Positions 33,947 to 42,520 of a DNA stretch of 64,000 bases are shown piece after piece. Position 1 is the first letter of the stretch; every line of letters starts with the position of its first letter. The translations under genes were made by a program, and so were the position numbers. The notes beneath the pieces were generated by a model that saw only the letters and a program-made list of their open reading frames with translations, was not told where the DNA came from and searched no databases. This DNA is from Streptomyces griseosporeus. GTDB taxonomy: Bacteria > Actinomycetota > Actinomycetes > Streptomycetales > Streptomycetaceae. The stretch covers positions 305,110 through 369,109 of the forward strand of contig NZ_BNBR01000008.1 in NCBI RefSeq assembly GCF_014656055.1, given 5' to 3'.

Positions 33947-34833
33947 TGGAACTGCGGCTGCTGGTCACCTTCGAGAAGGTCGCCACCGTGCTGAGCTTCA
34001 CCCGGGCCGCGGCCGAGCTGAAGTACGCCCAGTCCAGCGTGACCAGCCAGATCCGCGCCCTGGAGTCCTCGCTCGGCGTGGAGCTGTTCGACCGGCTCGG
34101 CAGCCGCATCCGTCTGACCGAGGCGGGCGAACGCCTCCTGCCCTACGCCCGCCGGATGATCGAGCTGGCCGACGAGGCACGCGCGGCGGTCGCCGACACC
34201 GAGGAACCGGCGGGCACGCTGGCCGTCGGCACGATGGAGTCCCTCACCAACTACCGGCTGCCGCCCCTGCTGGAGTTCTTCCACCACCGCTACCCCAAGG
34301 TCCGCCTCTCCCTGCGCCCCACCCTCGGCGACGAGACCCGGCAGGCGCTGCGGCAGGGCACGTACGACCTGGGCTTCCTGATGGAGGCGGAGACCGAGCA
34401 TCCGGGCCTGGACAGCGAGGTGCTGACCACCGAGCCGCTGGCGCTGGTCGCGGCGCCCGGGCACAAGCTGTACGGCGCCGCTGTGACCTCCGCCGACCTG
34501 GTGCGCCAGCCGCTGCTGGCGACCGAGCCGGGCTGCGCCTACCGGGACCTGTTCGAGCGGGAGCTGACCTCCGTGGCCCGGGCGCCCGTCGACTTCCTGG
34601 AGTTCGGCACGATCGAGGCGACCAAACGCGCGGCGGCGGCCGGCCTCGGGATCTGTCTGCTGCCCGAGGTGACGGTCGCCGCCGAACTCGCGGAGGGCTC
34701 GCTGGTACGGCTGGACTGGACGCCGCCGTTCACGCTTCGCACGCAGCTGGCGTGGCGGTCCGGGAAGCGGCTTCCGGCGTCCGCGCGGCTGTTCCTGCAG
34801 CGGGCGCGGCAGCTGCTGGCCGAGCAAGGGTGA
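33946..34833 (+). CDS. LysR-family transcriptional regulator
   Basis: A 295-residue LysR regulator: N-terminal helix-turn-helix (ELRLLVTFEKVATVLSFTRAAAELKYAQSSVTSQIR) and a periplasmic-binding-like effector domain (about 90-290). It starts inside the stop codon of the PLDc_N gene and overlaps the convergent DMT transporter gene by 104 bp at its 3' end. Its target is probably the transporter or a neighbouring gene; no classical divergent partner is present, which is unusual for LysR genes. Confidence 0.9.
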   Translation: MELRLLVTFEKVATVLSFTRAAAELKYAQSSVTSQIRALESSLGVELFDRLGSRIRLTEAGERLLPYARRMIELADEARAAVADTEEPAGTLAVGTMESLTNYRLPPLLEFFHHRYPKVRLSLRPTLGDETRQALRQGTYDLGFLMEAETEHPGLDSEVLTTEPLALVAAPGHKLYGAAVTSADLVRQPLLATEPGCAYRDLFERELTSVARAPVDFLEFGTIEATKRAAAAGLGICLLPEVTVAAELAEGSLVRLDWTPPFTLRTQLAWRSGKRLPASARLFLQRARQLLAEQG

Positions 34834-35677
34834 CCTTGAGGCTGGCGGCGACGATCAGCGGGACGCCCAGCGCCTGGACGGGGCCGATGTGGTGGCCGTA
34901 CACCGCCCAGTCGGCGACCATCGCGACGGCCGGGTAGACGAAGGCCAGGACGGCGATCTTCGAGGTGGGCAGCTGGGCGTAGGCGGCGTACATCAGGACG
35001 TACATCACGCCGGTGTGGACGAGGCCGAGCCCGGCCAGCCAGCCCCAGTCCCAGCCGGTGCCGCTCATCGCGCCGAAGTCGGCGAAGGGCAGCAGCAGGG
35101 GGATGCCGACGAGCACCTGGACGAGGGCGATGAGGTGCGGCCGCACGCCGGTGATCCGCTTGGTGACCAGCGTGGACAGGCCGTAGAGCAGCGCGGCGAG
35201 GAGGGCCTGGCCGATGCCGAGGACGTAGGTGCCGCCGCTCGCGAAGTCGGCCGGGGTGACCCCGGAGACGAGGATGAGGCCGGCGAAGGCGACGGCGATC
35301 CAGCCGACCCGGGCGGCGGTCAGCCGCTCGCGGAAGAGCAGGGCGCCCAGCAGCACCACGTAGAACGGCTGGGTGTGGTAGACGACCGTGGCGACGGAGA
35401 TCGACGTGTTCTCGTACGACTGGAACAGGAACACCCAGTTGAAGACGATGAACACGCCGCCGAGGACGGCGAGTCCGAGGGTGCGCGGGGTGAAGCCGTG
35501 GTCGCGCAGCCAGCCGCGGGCGGTGACGTAGGCGCCGAGGGCGAGGGCGCCGAACAGGACGCGGAAGAACACCACATTGAACGGCGAGGCGCCCGACTCG
35601 ACGACGAAGACGCCGAGGGTGCCGGAGAGCACCATCGCGGTCGTCAGCTGGGCGATGCCCTTGGTTTCGGAGGTCAT
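34730..35677 (-). CDS. EamA/DMT-family transporter
   Basis: A 315-residue membrane protein with ten predicted helices in two EamA repeats. Repeat 1 covers about residues 8-140 (NVVFFRVLFGALALGAYV...ATVVYHTQPFYVVLLGALLFRERL). Repeat 2 covers about 150-285, ending with PAVAMVADWAVYGHHIGPVQALGVPLI. Family members export metabolites or drugs, and the substrate is not predictable. ATG 35677 opens the first helix; an in-frame extension to 35701 is less likely. The C-terminal Ala/Pro tail is coded opposite the end of the LysR gene. Confidence 0.88.
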   Translation of the reverse strand: MTSETKGIAQLTTAMVLSGTLGVFVVESGASPFNVVFFRVLFGALALGAYVTARGWLRDHGFTPRTLGLAVLGGVFIVFNWVFLFQSYENTSISVATVVYHTQPFYVVLLGALLFRERLTAARVGWIAVAFAGLILVSGVTPADFASGGTYVLGIGQALLAALLYGLSTLVTKRITGVRPHLIALVQVLVGIPLLLPFADFGAMSGTGWDWGWLAGLGLVHTGVMYVLMYAAYAQLPTSKIAVLAFVYPAVAMVADWAVYGHHIGPVQALGVPLIVAASLKVTLARPAAAAPAAGTAARTPEAASRTATPAACEA

Positions 35678-35769
35678 GCCGAAGACGCTACGAACGGGCA
35701 TCCGCGCTGGTCCACGGCCCAGTGGGGCGTCCTGCCGATGGGGTCATCGGCGGATCCGATGGGCCCTGG

Positions 35770-36093
35770 TCAGCCCTCGCGCAGCACCAGCGCGAGCAGG
35801 CCGGGGAAGCGGGCGTCGAACTCCTCGCGCCGCAGCCGGTTGACGCGCCGGGGCCCTTCGTCGCGCTGCTCGACCAGTCCGGCGGCGCGCAGGACGGCGA
35901 AGTGGTGGCTGAGGGCGGCCTTGCCGACGGGCACGTCGAAGCTGCCGCAGCTGCGGCTCCACTCGCCGGAGGACGCCAACTCCCGCACCAGCGTGAGCCG
36001 TACGGGGTCGGCGAGGGCGGCGAGGGCCGTCTCCACCGCCACGTCGTCGGGGTGGGTGTGGTCCGGGGCGGCGCGGTGGCGGGGGGCGGCCAC
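35770..36093 (-). CDS. ArsR-family transcriptional regulator
   Basis: A 107-residue winged helix-turn-helix protein: ALADPVRLTLVRELASSGEW, KAALSHHFAVLRAAGLVEQRDEGPRRVNRL. No cysteine pair for metal sensing is present (only one cysteine, in SCGSFDV), so a non-metal signal is likely. GTG 36093 has GGAGGAGG five bases upstream. It is divergent from a quinone-oxidoreductase-like gene, with an inverted repeat between them, and probably represses it. Confidence 0.9.
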   Translation of the reverse strand: MAAPRHRAAPDHTHPDDVAVETALAALADPVRLTLVRELASSGEWSRSCGSFDVPVGKAALSHHFAVLRAAGLVEQRDEGPRRVNRLRREEFDARFPGLLALVLREG

Positions 36094-36182
36094 GAATCCT
36101 CCTCCGGGTGCGGGTCACGGGTGCCGTGGTGCGGGCTGTTGCGGCTGTTGCGGAGTGTTCGATGAAAACCATACACTCCCGA

Positions 36183-36204
36183 GTGTTCGCTTTTCGTTGA
36201 ACAC
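36183..36204. promoter_or_regulatory. Inverted repeat GTGTTC-N10-GAACAC upstream of the oxidoreductase
   Basis: The repeat lies 19 bp before the oxidoreductase ATG and about 90 bp before the ArsR start. The left element (GAGTGTTCG) occurs again as a direct copy near 36153-36161. Together they look like the operator array of the divergent ArsR-type repressor. Confidence 0.5.
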
Positions 36205-36222
36205 CCGAGTGAGGGGTACGGC

Positions 36223-37203
36223 ATGCGCGCGATCGAGTTCGAGGAGTACGGCGGCCCCGAGGTGCTGCGGGTGGTGACGGCGGACGCCCCGGAGCCCGGC
36301 CCCGGCCAGGTCGCCGTCGATGTCGCCTACGTCGGCGTGAACTTCGCCGACCTGAAGGCCCGCGCCGAGGGCTACCGGGTCCCATCCCTGCCGTACCGCC
36401 CCGGCCTGGAGGTCTCGGGCCGCGTGCGCGCGCTCGGCGCCGGGGTGACCGGCCTGACCGTGGGCCAGGAGGTGGCCGCGCTGACGGCGGGCGGCGCCTA
36501 CGCCGAGGTGGCGGTCGCCGACGCCACGACCGTCTTCCCGCTCCCCTCCGGCGTGGACCTGCGCACGGCCGCCACACTGCCGACGGTGCTGCCCACCGCG
36601 TACGCCCTCATCCACACCGTCGGCAGGCTCCGCGAGGGCGAGACCGTCCTCGTGCAGGGCGCGGCGGGCGGCGTCGGCACGGCGGCCGGGCAGCTCGCGC
36701 GGGCGGCGGGCGCCGGCGCCGTGTACGGCGTGGTCTCGTCCCCCGCGAAGGCCGCGCACGCCAAGGAGCACGGCTACGACGAGGTGTTCGCCGGCGCCTT
36801 CGAGGAGGCCGTACGGGAGGCGACCGGCGGGCGGGGCGTCGACCTCGTCCTGGACCCGGTCGGCGGCGACACCCTCCGCGCCGGACTCGCCTCGCTGGCC
36901 CCCTTCGGGCGCCTAGTCTCCTACGGCAACGCGAGCGGCGCCGAGCCGTGGAGCGTCGGCCAGCCCGAGCTGTACCCGCTGGGCGTCTCCGTGTCCGGCT
37001 TCTCCATCCTGACCCTGGCGACGACCGCCCCGGCAGACCTGCGCCGCCTCACAGAAGCGGCCTTCGCGAAGGCGGCCGACGGCACGGTGACCCTGCCGGT
37101 GACGGCGGAGTTCCCCCTGGCCGAGGCGGCGGAAGCACACCGCCTGATGGGCAGCCGGACGAGCGTGGGCAAGCTCCTGCTCAGCGTCAGCGCAGGGAGC
37201 TGA
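36223..37203 (+). CDS. Zinc-less NADPH:quinone oxidoreductase (MDR superfamily)
   Basis: A 326-residue medium-chain dehydrogenase/reductase of the quinone oxidoreductase branch. It has the N-terminal GroES-like half (RAIEFEEYGGPEVLRV, GVNFADLKAR), and the cofactor motif VLVQGAAGGVGTAAGQLARAAGA in the Rossmann half (about 125-260). The GGDTLRAGLASLAPFGRLVSYG segment is typical. Zinc ligands are absent. ATG 36223 has GAGGGG upstream. The product probably reduces quinones or reactive carbonyls. The stop overlaps the convergent DUF397 gene by 17 bp. Confidence 0.9.
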   Translation: MRAIEFEEYGGPEVLRVVTADAPEPGPGQVAVDVAYVGVNFADLKARAEGYRVPSLPYRPGLEVSGRVRALGAGVTGLTVGQEVAALTAGGAYAEVAVADATTVFPLPSGVDLRTAATLPTVLPTAYALIHTVGRLREGETVLVQGAAGGVGTAAGQLARAAGAGAVYGVVSSPAKAAHAKEHGYDEVFAGAFEEAVREATGGRGVDLVLDPVGGDTLRAGLASLAPFGRLVSYGNASGAEPWSVGQPELYPLGVSVSGFSILTLATTAPADLRRLTEAAFAKAADGTVTLPVTAEFPLAEAAEAHRLMGSRTSVGKLLLSVSAGS

Positions 37204-37378
37204 GGAACGCGGACCAGGCGGGGCGGGGGAAGAGGAGGACGGCGCCGTCAGGGTTCTTGCTGTCGCGGACGGGGACGGTGGCGGGGAAATCGGGGGCGAT
37301 TTCGACGCAGTCGCCGCCGTTGGCCCCGCTGTAGCTGCTCTTGGTCCAGCGGGCCGCGCTCAGATCGAGGCTGTTCAT
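37187..37378 (-). CDS. DUF397 protein, partner of an XRE regulator
   Basis: A 63-residue DUF397 protein with the family text WTKSSYSGANGGDCVEIA, VPVRDSKNPDG and WSAFL. DUF397 genes in Streptomyces nearly always follow an XRE/DUF5753 gene, and pairs such as these can act as toxin-antitoxin-like or antisigma-like regulators of development and antibiotic production. The gene lies at the end of, and overlaps, the regulator gene at 37248-38177. Confidence 0.92.
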   Translation of the reverse strand: MNSLDLSAARWTKSSYSGANGGDCVEIAPDFPATVPVRDSKNPDGAVLLFPRPAWSAFLSSLR

Positions 37379-38177
37379 GATGTTCGTACCCTTCCATCAC
37401 GTCGCTGATCAGAGCGGCGGACTCGGGTGCTGACAGGGCGTCCGCCCGGAGCACATCATAAGTCCGGCTGTGATGGGTGAAGACGGCCGGGTCATCGCTG
37501 AAATGGCCGCGGTCCAGCGACTCCGAGTACACCCACTGGTGCCCGTCGGGCAGCGTGATCAACGACAGGGACGTGTCGGGCCGGTCGATCTCCGGGCGGC
37601 CCAACGGCGCCACCTGGATACGGATGTTGGGAAGCCGTCCCACGGACAGCAGGTGCTCACACTGCGCCCGCATCACCGCCGGGCTCCCCACCATGTGCCG
37701 CAGGCAGGTCTCGTCCAGGACCACGAGGTAGAACGGGCCGCCGTCGGCGTAGAAGCGCTGCTGTCGGCTGAGGCGGGCCCGGACCCGCTCCTCCACCTCC
37801 ACGGCCTTCACAATCCGGCGGGAGAACAGGGCCGTTGCGTAGTCCTGCGTCTGCAACAGACCCGGAATCACCTGCGTCTGATACGCGCGCACGGCCACCG
37901 CCTCCGCGTCCATGCGCGCCCTCCTCTCGAACCAGTCAGGATGCTCCACCTGCGGATACCAGTCGATCCGCCCCCACAGCCGGTGCAACACCCCACCCGT
38001 GCCCAGCACTTCGTCCGCCTTCTTCGCGAACGGCTCCTGCGGGACCCGCGTCGCGGACTCGACCCGCGCGACCAGCGACCGGTCACAGGGGATCGCCTTG
38101 GCCAGCGCCTCCTGCGTCAGGAAGGCGGCCTCGCGGTAGTGGCGGAGCAACTCACCGAAGATCTCTGCGCTGTTCAT
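37248..38177 (-). CDS. XRE-family regulator with DUF5753 ligand domain and extended basic tail
   Basis: A 309-residue regulator: N-terminal helix-turn-helix (about residues 5-60: LLRHYREAAFLTQEALAKAIPCDRSLVARVE), then the DUF5753 domain (about 85-265) with VRAYQTQVIPGLLQTQDYA and SLITLPDGHQWVYSES. ATG 38177 fits the family. Family proteins often end shortly after the ADALSAPESA-type helix. Here the frame continues about 45 residues into an Arg/Pro-rich tail (RRRLRRNRPRFPRHRPRP) that overlaps the DUF397 gene by 131 bp in another frame. Whether this tail is genuine or reflects a lost stop codon is unclear. Confidence 0.85.
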   Translation of the reverse strand: MNSAEIFGELLRHYREAAFLTQEALAKAIPCDRSLVARVESATRVPQEPFAKKADEVLGTGGVLHRLWGRIDWYPQVEHPDWFERRARMDAEAVAVRAYQTQVIPGLLQTQDYATALFSRRIVKAVEVEERVRARLSRQQRFYADGGPFYLVVLDETCLRHMVGSPAVMRAQCEHLLSVGRLPNIRIQVAPLGRPEIDRPDTSLSLITLPDGHQWVYSESLDRGHFSDDPAVFTHHSRTYDVLRADALSAPESAALISDVMEGYEHHEQPRSERGPLDQEQLQRGQRRRLRRNRPRFPRHRPRPRQQEP

Positions 38178-38286
38178 GGTCCGCTCCGTGACAAGGCCCG
38201 AGTGGCACGTGGGATGCGTTGATACCGACGGTTCCCGTGCGCGACGCTCAATACACCCAGAGTCACCGAGCGAGCGCGGAGAGAAC

Positions 38287-38700
38287 ATGAGGGAACCGGT
38301 GAGGGACATCGACGCACCCCCGGTGCCGTACGCGGGGTGCGAGGAGTGCGCCTCGCTGGCGGTGCTGCGGCACGAGGCGCGGGCGTGCGGGGACGGTACG
38401 ACGGAGACCGACGCCAACGTGCTGATGAGGCGGCATCAGGCGAAGGACCACCGGGCCGGGTTCCCGAGGCTCTTCCGGTACGTGCCGTACGTGATCGTGC
38501 AGGACGCGTCGGCCGAGCCGGAGTACGAGGCGCGGTGCGTGTCGGGGGACGCCGCCGACTGCGCCGCGACCTCGGGCAGCCATCCGGACCCGGCGCCGGT
38601 GGAGGAGTGGCAGCGTCGGCACACGCAGGAGACGCGGCACACCCGCTACCGCCGCACCTTCGCGGACTACGCGGTGATGGAGCGGGTCGCGCCGTACTGA
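38287..38700 (+). CDS. Hypothetical protein combining two small Streptomyces domains
   Basis: A 137-residue protein. The N-terminal 60 residues contain two cysteines in GCEECASL and the text ETDANVLMRRHQAKDH, a pattern I associate with short proteins encoded next to XRE/DUF397 pairs. The C-terminal half (RYVPYVIVQD...SGSHPDPAPVEEWQRRHTQETRHTRYRRTF) resembles another small Streptomyces family (DUF7848-like). In relatives I recall these as separate genes, so this may be a fusion. ATG 38287 has GGAGAG upstream. It is divergent from the XRE gene, with about 110 bp between starts. Confidence 0.65.
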   Translation: MREPVRDIDAPPVPYAGCEECASLAVLRHEARACGDGTTETDANVLMRRHQAKDHRAGFPRLFRYVPYVIVQDASAEPEYEARCVSGDAADCAATSGSHPDPAPVEEWQRRHTQETRHTRYRRTFADYAVMERVAPY

Positions 38701-38811
38701 GGGCGGGTGCCGCCGGATTCGTAACACAACGGACACCACGCGCTCTATGCCGAACCAACTCCCTCTCCTTACCCTGGCGTTGGGCAGATGACCGCTCTGG
38801 GGGGAGACGCG

Positions 38812-40965
38812 GTGGGCGATGTGTTGCACGGTCGCGGGGCACTGCTGAACGCCGAGCCCGCCGGCCTCGTACCGCGGCTGGTCGGGCTGCGGCCGGGCGA
38901 GCTGCGCGCCGTGGACGCCAAGGAGTACGCGCGGGCGGACGAGCTGCCCGTGCTGGTGGTGGCGGGCGGGCGGGGCATGGGGAAGACCGCCCTGCTGACG
39001 GCTGTGTGCGAGGCGTACGAGGGGGTCCGGCGCCGCAACGAACGGCAGCGGCACACCCCCCTGGCGTTCATCGACTGCGAGCACCCGGCGATCGCCCGGC
39101 GCCGCCCCAACCAGCCCGAGGAGTCCTGGTCGCCGGTCTTCCAGGGCCTGCTCGTGCTGGCCGAGGGGCTCGGGGAGCGGGTGCGGCACGCGGGCGAGGT
39201 GGTCTTCCCGCGGCTGATGGCGGGGCTGGTCGCGGTGGCCGCCTCCGGCTGGCAGGAGGCGGACGCCGAACGGATCCGTCGGGAGCTGGGCCGGATCCTG
39301 CTGCTGAACGAGGGCCGGCCGGGCATCACGCTGCTCGCCAGCCGGTGGGCGGGCAAGGTGGTGTCCAAGGTGGTCGCCGCGGCCAGCGGCCAGGCGCCGT
39401 TCGTCGCGGCGGCGATCGAGGCGACGCTGGAGTCGGTGACGGACGGGTTCGCCGGGCACCGGCAGCAGAAGTCGTCCGGCTGGTACCGGACGTATCCGAA
39501 CGCGGGCGGCAACGCGCAGCGCGGGCTGATCCTGCTGTCGGAGCACTTCCGGGCCGGCGGGCCGTCCCGTGAGCACGCGGAGCGGTGGCTGGTGCGGGCG
39601 CTGCTCGCCGATGTGACGGAGGCGTACGCGGGGCTGGGGTCGCGGCTGCGGCGGCTGGGCCGGCCGCTGGTGCTGCTGGACAACGCGCACGCCGGGCCGG
39701 GCCCCCGGCTGCTGGACGCCGTCCTGCGGGACCGGGCGGAGGGCATCGCCGACGAGGTGGTGTTCGTGGCCGCCGTACGGGGGGACGGGCATCCGGTGCT
39801 GCGGGGCGCGCCCCGGCTGGCGCTCCCGGAGGTGAGCCGGCGCGCCGACTGGCGGCCGGACGCGACGCCGGCCTCGCGCGCCCTGGTGGTCCCGCTGCCG
39901 CCGCTGTCCGCCGAGGACACGCTGCACATCGCCGACCTGAGCGTGCTGGTCGGCGCGCCCGCCCGGTTCCCGCACGCCGCCCACCGGCTGACCGGCGGGA
40001 ACCCGCTCGGCGTCCGCCTCCTGTCGCGGGCGGCCCGGCGGCGCCCCCAGCAGGCCGTCTCGCTGGGCGGTCTGCTCACCGCGCCGGCCGTCGACGAACG
40101 CGAAAGGGACGAGGACCGCCCCCTGTACAGCGCGCTGCTGGAGAAGCTGGTGCCCGACGACCGGCTGGAGGAGCTGACAGTGCTGGCCGCCGCGCACGAC
40201 CTGGAGTCGGCGGTCGCGCTGGCCGCGGCACTCCTCCCGGACGACTTCGGCTCCGCGGGCGTCCGCACCCTCCAGGCGCGGCTGGCCACCGAGGGACTGC
40301 CGTCGGCGGCCGGGCACTTCGTGGGCGACCCGTTCGTGCGGACCCTGCTGCTGCTGCGGCTGCACCACCGGCAGGACGGGCACGGCAAGTGGCGGGAGAC
40401 GCACGAGACGCTGATCGCGCACTACGCGGCCGACGGCGACCCGGACGGCACCGCCGGCGACCCGGGCCGGGCCCGGCACCGGCTCCACCACGAGCTGGCC
40501 CTCGGCGACTCCGCGGGCGCGGTGGCGTACCTGCGGGACAGCTTCCCGGTGCTGGACACGCGGACCTGGCTGGACACGCTGTGCTTCCTCGCGTCCGCGC
40601 CCTACTTCCACGCCCACGACGACGAGGGCCACGACTTCGCCGGGCAGGACGACCGGCGCGCGGCCGTCGCCCTGGACCGGGCCGGCACCCGGCAGACCCC
40701 GCCCGAGGGCGTGGACGCGGTCCTGCACCAGCGGGTGCGGCGGCTGCTGCACGCGGTATGGCAGCTGTCCGACCCGCTGGTGCTGCCCGATCCGCGGGTG
40801 TGCGACCGGCTCCGGTTCGAGCTGCTGCAACTGTGCGACCTGCGCGAGGAGGGCGGGGCGCTGCTGTGGCAGGCGGCGCAGGACTGGCCGCGCGAGGTGC
40901 TGGCGGGGCGGGCACTGCGTACGCCCGCCGACGAGGACACCGACGAGGGGGACGGGGGCGCGTGA
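38812..40965 (+). CDS. Large P-loop ATPase (STAND-like), coupled to a membrane binding protein
   Basis: A 717-residue protein with an N-terminal nucleotide-binding domain: Walker A AGGRGMGKTAL (about residues 52-59) and a Walker-B-like RPLVLLDNAH (about 285-293). A large helical region follows (about 400-700) rich in HELALGDSAGAVAYL- and LLHAVWQLSDPL-type segments, similar in style to STAND ATPases that act as signal switches. No DNA-binding, TIR or kinase domain is visible. GTG 38812 is chosen because GGGGGGAG lies six bases upstream; ATG 38788 is the alternative. The stop overlaps the next start (TGATG), so the two proteins are made together. Confidence 0.72.
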   Translation: MGDVLHGRGALLNAEPAGLVPRLVGLRPGELRAVDAKEYARADELPVLVVAGGRGMGKTALLTAVCEAYEGVRRRNERQRHTPLAFIDCEHPAIARRRPNQPEESWSPVFQGLLVLAEGLGERVRHAGEVVFPRLMAGLVAVAASGWQEADAERIRRELGRILLLNEGRPGITLLASRWAGKVVSKVVAAASGQAPFVAAAIEATLESVTDGFAGHRQQKSSGWYRTYPNAGGNAQRGLILLSEHFRAGGPSREHAERWLVRALLADVTEAYAGLGSRLRRLGRPLVLLDNAHAGPGPRLLDAVLRDRAEGIADEVVFVAAVRGDGHPVLRGAPRLALPEVSRRADWRPDATPASRALVVPLPPLSAEDTLHIADLSVLVGAPARFPHAAHRLTGGNPLGVRLLSRAARRRPQQAVSLGGLLTAPAVDERERDEDRPLYSALLEKLVPDDRLEELTVLAAAHDLESAVALAAALLPDDFGSAGVRTLQARLATEGLPSAAGHFVGDPFVRTLLLLRLHHRQDGHGKWRETHETLIAHYAADGDPDGTAGDPGRARHRLHHELALGDSAGAVAYLRDSFPVLDTRTWLDTLCFLASAPYFHAHDDEGHDFAGQDDRRAAVALDRAGTRQTPPEGVDAVLHQRVRRLLHAVWQLSDPLVLPDPRVCDRLRFELLQLCDLREEGGALLWQAAQDWPREVLAGRALRTPADEDTDEGDGGA

Positions 40966-42497
40966 TGGGGTGGCTGCGGGAGATCTGGGAGATCCGCCTG
41001 TACCGGTACGTCGCCGTGGTGGTCACGGTGGCCCTGGTGACGGGCCTGTACTTCGCCGTGCGCAGCCTCGCGCACGACGACCGTGCCTGCGCGCCCGGCG
41101 TCGCACGGCCCGAGGGCAGCGACGACTGCGTCGGCGTGACGAGCACGGCGTACGACTTCGGGCGGCCGCAGTTCCGGGACGTCGTGCAGGCCATCGACAA
41201 GGAGAACGACCGCCTGAAGGACGGCGGTTACGTCACCGTCGCGCTGATGCTGCCGTACACCGCGACCACCCCGTCCACGCTCAGCGACATCCACCACGAA
41301 CTCCAGGGCGCCTATCTCGCGCAGTGGCAGGCCAACCACGCCGCCAACGGTCAGGCGCCCGCGATCCGGCTGGTGCTCGCCAACCCGGGCGCCACCAGCG
41401 ACCACTGGGAGCTGCTGGTGGACCGGCTGGAGCGGATGACGACGTCGTCGGACCGGCTGCGGGCGGTCGCCGGGGTCGGCATGAGCACCGACAACAACAA
41501 GAAGGCGGTGGCCGAGCTGACCCGGCGCGGCATCCCCGTGGTCGGCTCCTCGATCACCGCGGACGACCTGGCCAACGGCCAGGACGGCAAGGACCCCTTC
41601 CCGGGGCTGGCCCGGGTCTCCCCCACCAACACCGACGAGGCGCGGGCGCTGGCCTCCTTCGCGAAGGTGACCGCGGGCAAAGCGCTGCTGGTGTACGACC
41701 GGCCCGGCGACCCGTACACGCGGACGCTCCAGCGGTCGTTCGCCGCGCTGATCAAGGGCTCGCCGTACGAGCCGCAGCCCTTCACACCGCCCGCCGACCG
41801 CAGCCAGGAGGGCACGACCGCGAACACGTTCCGGCAGATCAGCCACCTGGTGTGCAACACGGCCCCCACCACCGACACGATCCTCTTCGCGGGCCGGCAC
41901 ACCCAGCTGCGGCAGTTCGTCAACGCGCTCGGCGCGCGCGGCTGCCAGGAGCGGAGGTTCACGGTGCTGACCGGGGACGAGGGGTCGTACCTGAGCGGCG
42001 AGAAGGCGCTGGACCGGGGCGCGCTACGGCACAACCTGTCGGTGCGCTACACCTCGCTCGCCCACCCGATGGCCTGGACTCAGAACCCGCCCGCGACGGG
42101 CGGCTCTCCGCAGGCGATGCGGGACCTGAGCGATCTGCTGAAGCGGGCCGAGCGGGCGCCGATCGGGCCGATCGGCCAGGTCGCCCTGGACGACGGGCAG
42201 CTGATCATCGGCTACGACGCGATGCAGCTCGCCGTGCACGGCATCCGCGAGGCCACCCCCGAGGGGAAGACGGCCCCGCCGCTGGCGGACGTGGGCCTGC
42301 AGTGGCCGCAGGTCAAGGGCAGGGAGCTGCGGGTGGACGGGGCGAGCGGCTGGATCTGCCTGAACGTCCACGGCAACCCGTACGACAAGGCCGTACCGAT
42401 CGTGGAACTGACGCCGGAGGGCGGGTCGCGGTTCGTGAAGCTGGCGTGGCCGGAGGGGAAGCCGCCGACGGCGGAGTGCCTGACACCGGCGGCGTAG
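40965..42497 (+). CDS. Membrane-tethered periplasmic-binding-protein-like protein
   Basis: A 510-residue protein with one N-terminal membrane helix (about residues 12-33: YRYVAVVVTVALVTGLYFAV) and an extracellular domain resembling type 1 periplasmic binding proteins (VTVALMLPYTATT..., RLVLANPGATSDHWELLVDRL, AVAGVGMSTDNNKKAVAELTRRGIPVVGSSIT, RVSPTNTDEARALASF). It keeps paired cysteines. There is no transporter permease or ATPase of ABC type nearby. It is translated with the P-loop ATPase upstream, so the pair may form a sensor (outside ligand, inside nucleotide switch). Function not known. Confidence 0.75.
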   Translation: MGWLREIWEIRLYRYVAVVVTVALVTGLYFAVRSLAHDDRACAPGVARPEGSDDCVGVTSTAYDFGRPQFRDVVQAIDKENDRLKDGGYVTVALMLPYTATTPSTLSDIHHELQGAYLAQWQANHAANGQAPAIRLVLANPGATSDHWELLVDRLERMTTSSDRLRAVAGVGMSTDNNKKAVAELTRRGIPVVGSSITADDLANGQDGKDPFPGLARVSPTNTDEARALASFAKVTAGKALLVYDRPGDPYTRTLQRSFAALIKGSPYEPQPFTPPADRSQEGTTANTFRQISHLVCNTAPTTDTILFAGRHTQLRQFVNALGARGCQERRFTVLTGDEGSYLSGEKALDRGALRHNLSVRYTSLAHPMAWTQNPPATGGSPQAMRDLSDLLKRAERAPIGPIGQVALDDGQLIIGYDAMQLAVHGIREATPEGKTAPPLADVGLQWPQVKGRELRVDGASGWICLNVHGNPYDKAVPIVELTPEGGSRFVKLAWPEGKPPTAECLTPAA

Positions 42498-42520
42498 GAG
42501 TGCTCCAGGCCGTGTCCGGC

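Noticed and set aside
39585-42497. A 970-residue continuous frame covering both the ATPase and the binding-protein gene
   Set aside because: The first part is an out-of-frame reading of the ATPase gene, which shows Walker motifs in another frame; only the part from 40965 has protein-like content.
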